Assembly (NCBI RefSeq): GCF_003581615.1
Contig: NZ_QXFH01000077.1
Coordinates: 132,070 to 196,069 of the forward strand
Direction of reading: 5' to 3'
Length of the DNA: 64,000 nucleotides
Source of the DNA: Flagellimonas lutimaris
GTDB taxonomy: Bacteria; Bacteroidota; Bacteroidia; Flavobacteriales; Flavobacteriaceae
Shown: piece after piece, positions 26,601-35,389 of the stretch
How positions within the stretch are numbered: the stretch's first letter is position 1
Layout of the letters: the number at the start of each line of letters is the position of its first letter
Position numbers and translations under genes: made by a program
Notes under the pieces: generated by a model
What the model saw: the letters and a program-made list of their open reading frames with translations, nothing else
Databases searched by the model: none
Told to the model about the DNA's origin: nothing

Positions 26601-28298
26601 TTAAAGCTGCTTGATAAATTGATTTTCCTTTATAAAATAGCTGTTATCCGTATCCAATCCATCAATCGGGTTTTTATCCAGTATTATTATGGTTTTTTTA
26701 CCCTTCATCCCATTCAACAGGGATTTTATGTAGTCCTCAGTCTCAGGGTTTAATTCTTCAAAAGGTTCATCAATTAGCAATATTGGTTTGTTGGTCAATA
26801 GTGCACGGCAATACATCAATATTTTCTTTTGACTGCCTGTCAAAATATTTCCCAAGTCTCCAATTCTATCATCAAGGGTCAAAACATCTTTTGGATGTTC
26901 AAACTGCTGAAGGTCCTTTAAAAGAGCCACTGACTTATGCTTTTTATGCTTTTTTCTGGAATAGACAATAGCTTCATAAACATCTTTTCCATAAAGTGGA
27001 AAATCTTTGGAAATAACGGCAATATTCTTACGGATAGACTTTTCGGATAGTTGGTCTATGGTATTTTTTCCATAGGTTATATTTCCTTTTTTTGGAGGGT
27101 ACATCTTAAGTAAAAGACCCACAAAAGCACTTTTGCCCGCTCCTGAGTTGCCAATGATAGCAGTTGTGTTCTTTGGTTCTATTGTAAAAGAAGTGTTTTT
27201 AAATACTTCTCGATCGGAGTTGGGGTAACTAAATGTAATATCCTTGAAGGCTATTCGCTTGTTTTCCAGTTCCAGATTTTGAAAGTCCAAGGAGTTTTCT
27301 GCCTTGAGGGAAAGTATTTTAATCAGTTTTTCAAAGGAAATATTTCCTAATTTCCAAACAATGCTCACGCGCAAAATCCTTCTAAATATAGGAAGGAAAG
27401 AAATTATTAAAAGGATTAATATCAATAACACCGATTGATCCACAGTGCTATCTTTGGCGTTATTCGAATAATACACATAGGACATTAAAATACCGAGCAT
27501 AACATATGTCAAAGCAGGAATGAGCGCCTGTATGGAACTGGCCACTTTTTGATATTTCTTTCCTATTTCCAAAAGTTCACCGGAGCGCTTTCTATACCTT
27601 TTTTCTTCGGGCGTATATTTATTGAAAGCCTTTATGGTGTGAATACCCCTTAAGCGGGTATTGATAAAGGACAATATTTGGGATCGTTTATTTCTGCGCT
27701 TCACGGAAATTGTGTACAGCAATTTATTGATAAAGAACAGGATGAGCGAGAATATAATGATCGACCCGCTTAAGATAAGCCCTAAGTTAATATCTATATA
27801 AGCAATGGCAACCAAAAGAATGGCGATCAAAAATACATCCTGCAGGAATCGTAACAACCCTCTGGAAATATAATTCTGGATACTTTTTAAATCACCGCTG
27901 TACCGTAGCAAATATTTTCCAATACCCTTTTGATCATAAACTTCTGTGGCAACCTGTAACTGATGGGCAAATAATTTTTCCCGTAGATTCTTTGCAAATT
28001 TTTCACAGATAAGAGCAATAAGGTATTTATTGATGTATTCGAACACAAAGCGGATGCCCACAATGCAGAAAAAGAAAATCAGAAATTCCGTAAAAACTTG
28101 AGTATTGATAAACGGAACCGATTTAATAATCTGTAATCGGTGTGAGGAAAAACCAAAATTGAATTCGTAGAACCTCCCAATACTTATTGGAATCAACAGT
28201 GTGAGTACATTGTATAAAAGACCACTTAAAAAAGTGGCCAGGAACAAGTAACTGTTGGTTTTAGCAAATTCCGTTATTAGCCGCCATTTTGTTTTCAA
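26601..28298 (-). CDS. ABC exporter with fused membrane and ATPase domains and degenerate catalytic motifs
   Basis: The 565-residue protein has six membrane helices (about 1-320) and a nucleotide-binding domain. Walker A GNSGAGKS (383-390) and Walker B ILLIDE (D510, E511) are intact. Other motifs are not: the Q-loop position is K431 (VISKDFP), the signature is LTGSQ (486-490) in place of LSGGQ, the D-loop is EELN in place of SALD, and the switch His is K542 (IIILDKNP). A homodimer would have these changes at both sites, so slow or regulatory ATPase activity is likely. The only usable start is TTG at 28298, overlapping the upstream P-loop gene by 38 bp. Confidence 0.85.
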   Translation of the reverse strand: MKTKWRLITEFAKTNSYLFLATFLSGLLYNVLTLLIPISIGRFYEFNFGFSSHRLQIIKSVPFINTQVFTEFLIFFFCIVGIRFVFEYINKYLIALICEKFAKNLREKLFAHQLQVATEVYDQKGIGKYLLRYSGDLKSIQNYISRGLLRFLQDVFLIAILLVAIAYIDINLGLILSGSIIIFSLILFFINKLLYTISVKRRNKRSQILSFINTRLRGIHTIKAFNKYTPEEKRYRKRSGELLEIGKKYQKVASSIQALIPALTYVMLGILMSYVYYSNNAKDSTVDQSVLLILILLIISFLPIFRRILRVSIVWKLGNISFEKLIKILSLKAENSLDFQNLELENKRIAFKDITFSYPNSDREVFKNTSFTIEPKNTTAIIGNSGAGKSAFVGLLLKMYPPKKGNITYGKNTIDQLSEKSIRKNIAVISKDFPLYGKDVYEAIVYSRKKHKKHKSVALLKDLQQFEHPKDVLTLDDRIGDLGNILTGSQKKILMYCRALLTNKPILLIDEPFEELNPETEDYIKSLLNGMKGKKTIIILDKNPIDGLDTDNSYFIKENQFIKQL

Positions 28299-29361
28299 AA
28301 ACTTCTGTTTTTTTACTTTGCTCTAAAGTATCGATTATTTCTTTTGACATTAATTCATCTCCTAACAAAACTTTGTAATCAGACGCATTCCTTACTTCAT
28401 CAACCATCAAAGGGCTGGTAGTGAAAAGTCCTGTAACCCCAATGACATTATAATTAAGTTCTTTCAGCATATTGGCGCCAGAGATGGCACTCATACTATC
28501 AGTTGCCGAAAACAACACTCCAAAAACATTTTGGGCAAAAACACTATCATTGAGCAATGCGGAAGTTTCCCTTTGCAATAACCCATCAGCTATTTCAACA
28601 ACGATCACATCAGGAGCAATGCTTTTTGCTTTGTCGAACAAGTATTTGTATAAAATCAAAAGCTCTCGGGTAGAACACATATATGTAGAAGGAAACCCGA
28701 AATCTGAAAAATCCAGAGACATTTTAGCTCCATAATCCCTTACCATGGCCCTATCCTTTGTATAGGCAGTACCTGTTAGCTTAATATAGGCCACTTTCTT
28801 CTTTGCCAGTTTAAGACCTCTCGTTAAAAAGGCGGCGGAGGTGGTTTTTCCACTATCCATACCGGTCCCAAGGGAAAGAATTACTTTCGGTGCCTGCGTT
28901 TTGGATGGAGAAATAAGTTCCAAAGGCGCCTCATGGTTCAAGTATTTTGTGTTGATCACTTGACCTGTTTCATCCACAACATAGCCGACCAAGCTTACCG
29001 TAGTTGGACCAACCAACTCGAATTTACTGTGAATGGAGGCCATTGTCCCTATAACACCCCCTTGACCAAGTATTTGATAGTTTGTACAGTATTCTGTAGG
29101 TAAATAACCCTCAAGTTGTTCTGTTGCATATCTATTTCCGAATGTTGCCATAATCAGATCTCCGGGAAGAATATATCTGTTGTTACCGTTTACGGTTTGC
29201 ACACGGGTATGTTTGCCTACTTCCTTTATTCGAAATATAGCCACATCTCCAGCTTTTGGAAGATGAGTTCGTTTAATGGATTTATTGACCAATGTACTGG
29301 AGACATTTCTACAAATAATTGTTTTCTTAAAGTTGGAAGGTTTTATTTTATGAAGTTTCAT
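28261..29361 (-). CDS. P-loop NTPase of unknown function (distantly DUF1611/CobQ-like)
   Basis: I start at the ATG at 29361, two codons inside a TTG, giving 366 residues. The N-terminal 145 residues form a domain I cannot assign (GDVAIFRIKEVGKHTRV, NRYILPGDLIMATFGNRYA). The second half is an NTPase with P-loop GTGMDSGKTTSA (about 165-176), a KLTGTAYTKDRAMVRDYG block and PDVIVVEIADGLLQRET, an acidic strand like the Walker B of dethiobiotin-synthase/MobB-type NTPases. It sits between a DUF2490 barrel and the degenerate ABC exporter and overlaps the latter, so the three likely work together. Confidence 0.75.
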   Translation of the reverse strand: MKLHKIKPSNFKKTIICRNVSSTLVNKSIKRTHLPKAGDVAIFRIKEVGKHTRVQTVNGNNRYILPGDLIMATFGNRYATEQLEGYLPTEYCTNYQILGQGGVIGTMASIHSKFELVGPTTVSLVGYVVDETGQVINTKYLNHEAPLELISPSKTQAPKVILSLGTGMDSGKTTSAAFLTRGLKLAKKKVAYIKLTGTAYTKDRAMVRDYGAKMSLDFSDFGFPSTYMCSTRELLILYKYLFDKAKSIAPDVIVVEIADGLLQRETSALLNDSVFAQNVFGVLFSATDSMSAISGANMLKELNYNVIGVTGLFTTSPLMVDEVRNASDYKVLLGDELMSKEIIDTLEQSKKTEVFENKMAANNGIC

Positions 29362-29370
29362 AATCAAAGG

Positions 29371-30084
29371 TTATTTTAAGGTGAATGAAAGATGGAATCC
29401 CAAAACATTGTAATTGTTTTCGGGTAAGAAATCTGTGTTGAACTCTTTTTGAATGATATAATAGATAGTGACTCCCATTGGAAAATCTTCGAACGGTCTA
29501 AAGTTTACACCCGGCTTTAGGCGATATCGTTTTATACCACTGCTTATATCGCCTCCAGCGTAATAGAAAAATTGATTTTCTAAATAGGGGGACAAACTGG
29601 ATCTTCTCACATTATAGATCAACCTTGCTGCATAGAGTCCTCGGACTTGGTATTTCTCCAACGAATTGAAGAAGTATTGTATCTCCGGTTCATGCCTTAG
29701 TGAAAGTCTTTTCACAATATCATGCCTATAGGAAAAATTTCCATAAACACGTCCAATTGCCAATTTTCCAAACATAAGGGTATTGACTCCTTGTTCCCTT
29801 AATGACCTAGAATCATTGAACAAGCCATTTACATAGCCGGCTTCTACATAGGTCCTTCTTTTTATCTTGTATTTTAAAGCTAATTTGGTCTGAGAAAAAC
29901 TATATCCAGCTGGATTAACATTGTAGCTGAACATTTGGCCGAATATTGCGTCAAGTTTTTCTGTGATTCCATATTTCAGGCCGATTCCGGACCAGACCTT
30001 TAAATTTTCTGTTAGGTCTTGGGAACGGACTACAGATCCCATCATTATAAAGATAATGATAAGCCCTTTTTTAGATAAGTTCAT
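29371..30084 (-). CDS. DUF2490 outer-membrane beta-barrel protein
   Basis: The 237-residue product has a signal peptide (ending SVVRSQ) and the alternating pattern of a small outer-membrane barrel (VWSGIGLKYGI, GNFSYRHDIVKRLSLRHEPEIQYFF). This matches DUF2490, a Bacteroidota family of unknown role. It is the first gene of the three-gene operon; only nine bases separate it from the P-loop gene. Confidence 0.85.
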   Translation of the reverse strand: MNLSKKGLIIIFIMMGSVVRSQDLTENLKVWSGIGLKYGITEKLDAIFGQMFSYNVNPAGYSFSQTKLALKYKIKRRTYVEAGYVNGLFNDSRSLREQGVNTLMFGKLAIGRVYGNFSYRHDIVKRLSLRHEPEIQYFFNSLEKYQVRGLYAARLIYNVRRSSLSPYLENQFFYYAGGDISSGIKRYRLKPGVNFRPFEDFPMGVTIYYIIQKEFNTDFLPENNYNVLGFHLSFTLK

Positions 30085-30405
30085 TTATAATGGGGTTAAA
30101 GATTTGAATTATTGAGGTTTCATTTAAAACAACTCACATTTCAAAACCCCTACCTAGAAATAGGTCTTTATTTAAAATTTATATTCCATTACTGAGTGTT
30201 GCTTGTATAGGTTATTCCATTATTACCAAATAAAAGGCGGCCTTATGCAACCTTGGAGCAATTAAATTTTTAATAGAAAGATTGTTTTTTTCAGTAAAAC
30301 TAGAAGTTAATCAATGATTTGCAGTGCTTGCAGAAGATTCAGGTTTAATCAGCAGTTAGGGTAATTATTTGAAAAATCAATATAATAGTAAGCTTTATAA
30401 TTGCA
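30085..30405. other. Gene-free stretch upstream of the DUF2490 operon
   Basis: No open frame of note. It holds a perfect inverted repeat ACCTA-GAAA-TAGGT at 30152-30165, about 70 bp before the DUF2490 start. This has the same 5-4-5 geometry as the Crp/Fnr-type sites but no TAnnTTTG box at the matching distance in either direction. No clear terminator for the Rnf operon ending at 30406 was seen. Confidence 0.4.
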
Positions 30406-31272
30406 CTACGAACTTCCCATTGACCTACTGCCCTTGCGAATAATTTTCTTGCTTTCTTTCCCTTTGATGACTACTCCGTCATCATCTAGCCATACAATGG
30501 CTCCGGTTGGGCATCTTTGAATAGGCACTTGGGTATTATGATTTTCAGCATAATTGATAACAGGTAAATTACTTTTCATCGTAATCAAATCGCTAGGGGC
30601 ATCCATAGCACATTTACCACAGGCCGTACAGCCCACTTGGCAATCCTCAAGAACGGCCTCACCGTGTTCAAGGTTTTTGCATGCCACCCATAGGTGATGA
30701 CTAACAGGTTGCAAGGAAAATAAATCTTTGGGACAAGCTTCCACACAATCACCACAGGCGGTACATTTCTCTTGGTCTACAATGGGCAGACCATGTTCGT
30801 TCATGGTGATGGCATCAAAATCACATACAACTTCACAATCACCATGCCCCAGACATCCCCAGAAACAACCTTTGCCACCACCGGATACCAAGGCCGCTGC
30901 CTGACAGCTTTGAACACCCACATATTGGGCACGGTTGATAGCCACATTCGTCCCACCGGCACAAGCGAGACGTGCGACTTTTTTTTCTTCCGTTCCCATA
31001 TCCACCCCGAGAAAATTGGCTATGGATTGCCTGCCTTCATCTGTACTGACCGTACATTTTCCTGGTAAGGCTTTTCCGTGAACCAATGCTTCGGCAAAAG
31101 GTCTGCAGCCCGGGAACCCGCAAGCCCCACAATTGGCATGGGGCAACATGTCTTCCACCTTATCAATACGGGGGTCTTCATATACAAAGAGCTTCTTGTT
31201 TGCAACAATCAGCATAATTGCAAGAAGTAAGGTTAACCCTCCGAGTGCGGCCACTGCAATAATGATAGACAT
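30406..31272 (-). CDS. rnfB: RnfB, Fe-S subunit of the Rnf complex
   Basis: The 288-residue protein has an N-terminal membrane anchor and the RnfB cluster CGACGFPGC then C (residues about 48-73), followed by GCFWGCLGHGDC and ferredoxin motifs CTACGDCVEACP and CTACGKC. The last motif lacks its usual fourth cysteine (CAMDAP), and a lone RCPTGAI near the end may supply it. RnfB takes electrons from ferredoxin. Unusually it is the last gene of the operon, split from rnfA by two genes. Confidence 0.95.
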   Translation of the reverse strand: MSIIIAVAALGGLTLLLAIMLIVANKKLFVYEDPRIDKVEDMLPHANCGACGFPGCRPFAEALVHGKALPGKCTVSTDEGRQSIANFLGVDMGTEEKKVARLACAGGTNVAINRAQYVGVQSCQAAALVSGGGKGCFWGCLGHGDCEVVCDFDAITMNEHGLPIVDQEKCTACGDCVEACPKDLFSLQPVSHHLWVACKNLEHGEAVLEDCQVGCTACGKCAMDAPSDLITMKSNLPVINYAENHNTQVPIQRCPTGAIVWLDDDGVVIKGKESKKIIRKGSRSMGSS

Positions 31273-31323
31273 ATCAATTCACGAATTAATTAGAAAAACG
31301 AATTCCTTTTTCCTCAACACAGA

Positions 31324-32181
31324 TTAAAAAATAATTTCGGCCCATTTTCTACCAGCAATCAATTCAGCTTTACGAAGTCGCCATGCTTCTTCTGAACCCA
31401 AAATTTTGGAAAATGCTTTGTTGAGTTTGTCCAAGATTTTTTCATATCCGGCAACGTAGATATACGTATTGGACTTGGAAAGCAATTCTTTCAGTTCTTT
31501 GGTTTGTCCCTCAAGTGCTTTTTCCAGTTCAATGGGATCGGCCCAATAGGGTCTTGGACTCAATGCATGAAAAGCTTCAAATGTATCCTCGTCATAATAA
31601 TTGGTAAGGTCTCCATCCTTGTCGTTCAAGTACAGTAATTCCAAACCGCTACGTGCTCCATAAAACAAACGGATTTTTCCTTCCCAATCTTTCACGTTTT
31701 TATATATGTGCTTGATAAAAGCTCGAAAGGGGGCAATACCTGTGCCCATTCCAATGAGTATTAAATTAGCAGTCTTGTCCTCTGGCACCCTAAAGGGCAA
31801 TTGAAAGGGACCGGTAACTGTAATCTCATCGCCTTTTTTTCTATCACATAAATAATTGGAAGAAATACCCTCATATTCTTCTCCACTGAACTCATCAACA
31901 TATGAGCAGCGTTTCACCAACATGGTGAGTTGTGGGTTTCCCTTAACATGTTTTGGTAAATCGGCCACGCTATAAAGCCTATGGTGCAATGTGTTTCCAA
32001 ATTCTCCATTGGATTTTACCAATACGCCGAAACTTTGATCTACTTCGCAGTCAAATTCCGGGTTTTTTACTTCAAGTACGATTTCACGCACTTCATCGGT
32101 GTCCGGTGGTGTTAGCCGCACTGTATTTTTTACGACCGCCTTATACCGTTTTTCGGTATCAAAATCTGATAAATGTGCCAT
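31324..32181 (-). CDS. Ferredoxin:NAD(P)H reductase-like flavoprotein inside the rnf operon
   Basis: The 285-residue protein has the plant-type ferredoxin-NADP reductase fold: FAD motif HRLYSVAD (RxYS), pyrophosphate loop GMGTGIAPFRAFI for NAD(P) and a C-terminal YVAGYEKI block. It has no Fe-S motif of its own. The position between rnfA and rnfB suggests it exchanges electrons between ferredoxin and NAD(P)H alongside the Rnf pump. It also resembles the reductase part of BoxA, so another acceptor is possible. Confidence 0.85.
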   Translation of the reverse strand: MAHLSDFDTEKRYKAVVKNTVRLTPPDTDEVREIVLEVKNPEFDCEVDQSFGVLVKSNGEFGNTLHHRLYSVADLPKHVKGNPQLTMLVKRCSYVDEFSGEEYEGISSNYLCDRKKGDEITVTGPFQLPFRVPEDKTANLILIGMGTGIAPFRAFIKHIYKNVKDWEGKIRLFYGARSGLELLYLNDKDGDLTNYYDEDTFEAFHALSPRPYWADPIELEKALEGQTKELKELLSKSNTYIYVAGYEKILDKLNKAFSKILGSEEAWRLRKAELIAGRKWAEIIF

Positions 32182-32238
32182 GTTCTTTAATTATAGTTGT
32201 TATGTGTATTATTTTTGATAATCAATTGATTATGTAAT

Positions 32239-32448
32239 TTAAAGCACTTTTTTTGTCTCACTTTTCCCTCCATCTTTTCTTTCGCAAAAGCCGGTACATC
32301 CACAATTTGAGCAGCTTCTTCGACCGGCCAAAACATCATCTTCGGAGTATTCCTCCCGAAATACATTTTTCCACAAGGTTTGTACAAGCGCCCAAGCCAG
32401 TACAATGGTTACGGTTAATCCAATTCCTATGATGAGTGATTTAATCAT
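32239..32448 (-). CDS. NqrM-like small membrane protein with cysteine cluster
   Basis: The ATG at 32448 gives 69 residues: one N-terminal membrane helix (about 3-25) and Cys46, Cys49, Cys51 and Cys55 (SCSNCGCTGFC). This fits NqrM/DUF539, which delivers iron for the cluster between NqrD and NqrE in Na+-NQR. RnfA and RnfE are the homologues of NqrE and NqrD, and this gene follows rnfA directly, so the same role in Rnf is likely. Confidence 0.75.
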   Translation of the reverse strand: MIKSLIIGIGLTVTIVLAWALVQTLWKNVFREEYSEDDVLAGRRSCSNCGCTGFCERKDGGKSETKKVL

Positions 32449-32459
32449 TTTCTTTCTTT

Positions 32460-33041
32460 TTATGCACCAAGACCTGCAAAGCCCATGAAACAAAGGGATA
32501 ATATTCCCGCGATAAACAAGGTCAATGCTGTTCCTTTGGAAATATTCGGCACCTCGGCAAAATTCATTTGTTCGCGTATTCCTGCAATCAATACCAGGGC
32601 CAACATAAATCCAGCGCCTGCGCCTAAGGAATAGACGATACTTTCTAAAAACCCATACCCTTTGTTGGTTTGAAACAAGGCCACTCCAAGTATGGCACAG
32701 TTTGTTGTGATCAATGGGAGAAAAATCCCCAATGATTTAAATAATACAGGACTAATTTTCTTGATAAACATTTCCACTAATTGAACCGTGGATGCGATTA
32801 CCACGATGTAACTAATTAACTGAAGGAAAGGAGCATCTATACGTACCAAAAATGCATGAATACCGTATGCGCTCATGGAACTAATCAACATAACAAACAT
32901 TACAGCTCCCCCCATTTTGGTGGCCGTTTCCATTTTTCCAGATACACCCAAAAATGGACAAATACCAAGAAAATAGGCCAAAACAAAGTTGTTTACCAAG
33001 GCGGCATTGAGAAAAATCGAACCTAAGGATTCTGTATTCAT
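32460..33041 (-). CDS. rnfA: RnfA, membrane subunit
   Basis: The 193-residue protein has six membrane helices and typical RnfA/NqrE features (NFVLAYFLGICPFLGVSG with the cluster cysteine, ITTNCAILGVALF). RnfA and RnfE together bind an Fe-S cluster in the membrane. It overlaps rnfE by four bases. Confidence 0.96.
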   Translation of the reverse strand: MNTESLGSIFLNAALVNNFVLAYFLGICPFLGVSGKMETATKMGGAVMFVMLISSMSAYGIHAFLVRIDAPFLQLISYIVVIASTVQLVEMFIKKISPVLFKSLGIFLPLITTNCAILGVALFQTNKGYGFLESIVYSLGAGAGFMLALVLIAGIREQMNFAEVPNISKGTALTLFIAGILSLCFMGFAGLGA

Positions 33042-33670
33042 GATTTTACTTTTCTTGTTTGTATTGCATTAATTATAAGTAACCAGAGTGCCAGGGTGAA
33101 AAATCCACCGGCAGGCAATATCATTACGATCCAACTTTGATAACCATCTGAAAAAATTGGAATATTAAAGATGGACCCATTCCCCAGTATTTCCCTGACG
33201 GCACCTAGACAAAAAAGTGCAAGTGTAAATCCCAACCCCATGCCCAAGGCATCAAGAATGGATTTACCAATAGTATTTTTTGATGCAAATGCCTCGGCCC
33301 GACTCAAAATCAGGCAGTTCACTACAATAAGCGAGATAAATGCGCCCAAGCTCTTGTGAAGCTCAACACTGATGGCCTGAATGGCGTAATCGGTTACAGT
33401 GACAAATGTGGCGATGATCAGAATATACGAGGCAATACGTACCTGCTTGGGAACAAAATTCCGTAACAGGGAGACCAAAATATTCGACATTAATAGTACA
33501 AAAGCAGTGGCCAACCCCATGGCAAGTGCATTTTCTGCAGTATTGGAAACAGCCAATACCGGGCACATTCCCAATACTTGTACAAATACTGGATTGTCGC
33601 GCCATAACCCTTTGATGAATTCATCGGTTGAGGTCACTTCTTGCTTAGATTTAGAATTATCGTTGCTCAT
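33038..33670 (-). CDS. rnfE: RnfE, membrane subunit
   Basis: I start at 33670 (MSNDNSKSKQEV), giving 210 residues, because longer versions lie inside rnfG. Six helices and VQVLGMCPVLAVSNTAENA with the cluster cysteine identify RnfE/NqrD. It overlaps rnfG by 14 bp and rnfA by four. Confidence 0.95.
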   Translation of the reverse strand: MSNDNSKSKQEVTSTDEFIKGLWRDNPVFVQVLGMCPVLAVSNTAENALAMGLATAFVLLMSNILVSLLRNFVPKQVRIASYILIIATFVTVTDYAIQAISVELHKSLGAFISLIVVNCLILSRAEAFASKNTIGKSILDALGMGLGFTLALFCLGAVREILGNGSIFNIPIFSDGYQSWIVMILPAGGFFTLALWLLIINAIQTRKVKS

Positions 33671-34373
33671 CGCTTTCCATTTGTTTTTGACCTTGTGATG
33701 TTTTGTCTTTTTTATGTTCTTGATATAGAATGGGAACAACTTCAGTTGTGCTCGTGCCCACAATGTTTCCTATGGCACGTGATGAAATAGTGGCTCCCGT
33801 GATTCCATCAATTTCCCAAGGATTTTGTTTTTCACCTTGTTTTACTGTAATCACCTTATTTCTAAGCTTTCCATCTTCGGATACACTAACATCCAGTGCT
33901 TTAAAATTGTTGAGAAACCCTTCGTCCTTTTCAATTTTATCTCCGAGTCCAGGGGTCTCCTTACTTTCCAAAACCTGAAAACCAATCAGTTTTTGCTCAT
34001 CGGGATCGTATCCGTATAAGATTCTGATGATATCCGCATACCCCTGACCGGCCGCCTCAATTGCATATCCCACAAGCATTTCATCCTTGTCATAGCCAGC
34101 ATATAAGGTGGTTTCAGTCTTGTCGCCTTCTTCGATTTTGACCAATTCACCATTGGTACTTACACCAAAAGCTTGCGTACGAACCGTTCCAGGAAGTACT
34201 TCAAGAATTGCTTTTTCCAAGGCTTCTGCTTTTAATCGCTGTACCCGTGGCAGTGTCAATTCAAATGTCATCACAATTAGAAATGCGCTGATAATACCAA
34301 TACCCACCATGGCCATTAGCATTTTTTTGCTACTCGCGGGATTATGCATTTCTATGTTGGAAGTTTGGCTCAT
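33657..34373 (-). CDS. rnfG: RnfG, flavinylated subunit
   Basis: The 238-residue protein has one N-terminal membrane helix and an extracytoplasmic FMN-bind domain ending in DGITGATISS, where the threonine (about T195) is expected to carry covalent FMN added by ApbE. The charged C-terminal tail (about 30 residues) is longer than usual. No apbE is seen in this window. Confidence 0.95.
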   Translation of the reverse strand: MSQTSNIEMHNPASSKKMLMAMVGIGIISAFLIVMTFELTLPRVQRLKAEALEKAILEVLPGTVRTQAFGVSTNGELVKIEEGDKTETTLYAGYDKDEMLVGYAIEAAGQGYADIIRILYGYDPDEQKLIGFQVLESKETPGLGDKIEKDEGFLNNFKALDVSVSEDGKLRNKVITVKQGEKQNPWEIDGITGATISSRAIGNIVGTSTTEVVPILYQEHKKDKTSQGQKQMESDEQR

Positions 34374-35389
34374 GCGGCTTTCATTTTTCTTTTTGTTCCA
34401 TACACTCGATTTTTGATGACCGTATCAATATGAGGAGAGATGGCATTGGCTAACAGAATGGAGTACATAACGCCCTCCGATAGTCCACCCCAAATCCGAA
34501 TCACAATGGTTAAAATGCCTATAATTCCTCCATAAACCCAAAGGCCTAGAGGTGTGATAGGGGAGGAAACCATATCCGTGGCCATAAATACGGCCCCGAG
34601 CATCAAACCACCGGAAAACAACATAAACCACGGTGATGGATACACTTCACTATTGATTAAATAAAGAACGCCGCTCAATACAAATGCACTTAATAAAACA
34701 GCTGCGGGAATTCTCCAATTCATCATATTGCGCGCTATCAGGTAAAGACCTCCCAATACAATGATTACTGCACAAGTTTCACCTGCCGAACCACTGATTT
34801 GACCAAAAGCCAACTCTGCTGTCGACGTTGTAACTCCATCAAATTTAAATGCTGAAAGTGGGGTCGCTCCTGAAACAGCATCAAATGTAGGCTCCATAAA
34901 GGGCCATGTGAATACCGAGCTTGATATGGTTGAAAATCGATTGGGAAGAAAGGCCGGATGCCAAGTAGTGATGGCCACAGGAAAGGCAGCCTGTAAAACA
35001 GCTCTCGCTACGAGTGCTGGATTGAATACATTGTATCCCAATCCTCCAAAAATATATTTACCAAGAGCAATCCCAATAACCCCACCAATAAAAGCCATCC
35101 ATAATGGAAAACTTGGGGGTAAAGTAAGTCCCAATAATAATCCAGTAATCACCGCTGAATAATCGCTAACCGTGCTTTCTTTTTTGGAAAGTCTACATAA
35201 AACGTGCTCGGTCAAAACACTGGCAATTGTTGCCATGGCAATGACCAACAAAGCATTCAACCCAAAGGAATACACGGAGAATAACACAACGGGCAACAAT
35301 GCCCAAACCACATTTTTCATGATCTGATTGGTGCTTCCCCCTTTATAAATATGGGGCGATGAGCTGATATCTAAGGTTTTTTTAAGCAT
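34370..35389 (-). CDS. rnfD: RnfD, membrane subunit
   Basis: The ATG at 35389 (MLKKTLDISSSPHIY) gives 339 residues and the usual RnfD start; longer versions would overlap rnfC by 180 bp. Eight or more helices and the SGATPLSAFKFDG block (flavinylation threonine) identify RnfD/NqrB. It overlaps rnfC by eight bases and rnfG by four. Confidence 0.96.
   Translation of the reverse strand: MLKKTLDISSSPHIYKGGSTNQIMKNVVWALLPVVLFSVYSFGLNALLVIAMATIASVLTEHVLCRLSKKESTVSDYSAVITGLLLGLTLPPSFPLWMAFIGGVIGIALGKYIFGGLGYNVFNPALVARAVLQAAFPVAITTWHPAFLPNRFSTISSSVFTWPFMEPTFDAVSGATPLSAFKFDGVTTSTAELAFGQISGSAGETCAVIIVLGGLYLIARNMMNWRIPAAVLLSAFVLSGVLYLINSEVYPSPWFMLFSGGLMLGAVFMATDMVSSPITPLGLWVYGGIIGILTIVIRIWGGLSEGVMYSILLANAISPHIDTVIKNRVYGTKRKMKAA

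Noticed and set aside
30152-30165. ACCTA-GAAA-TAGGT as another Crp/Fnr-type promoter site
   Set aside because: The geometry fits but no -7-like octamer lies at the fixed distance on either side; kept only as a note in the intergenic entry.
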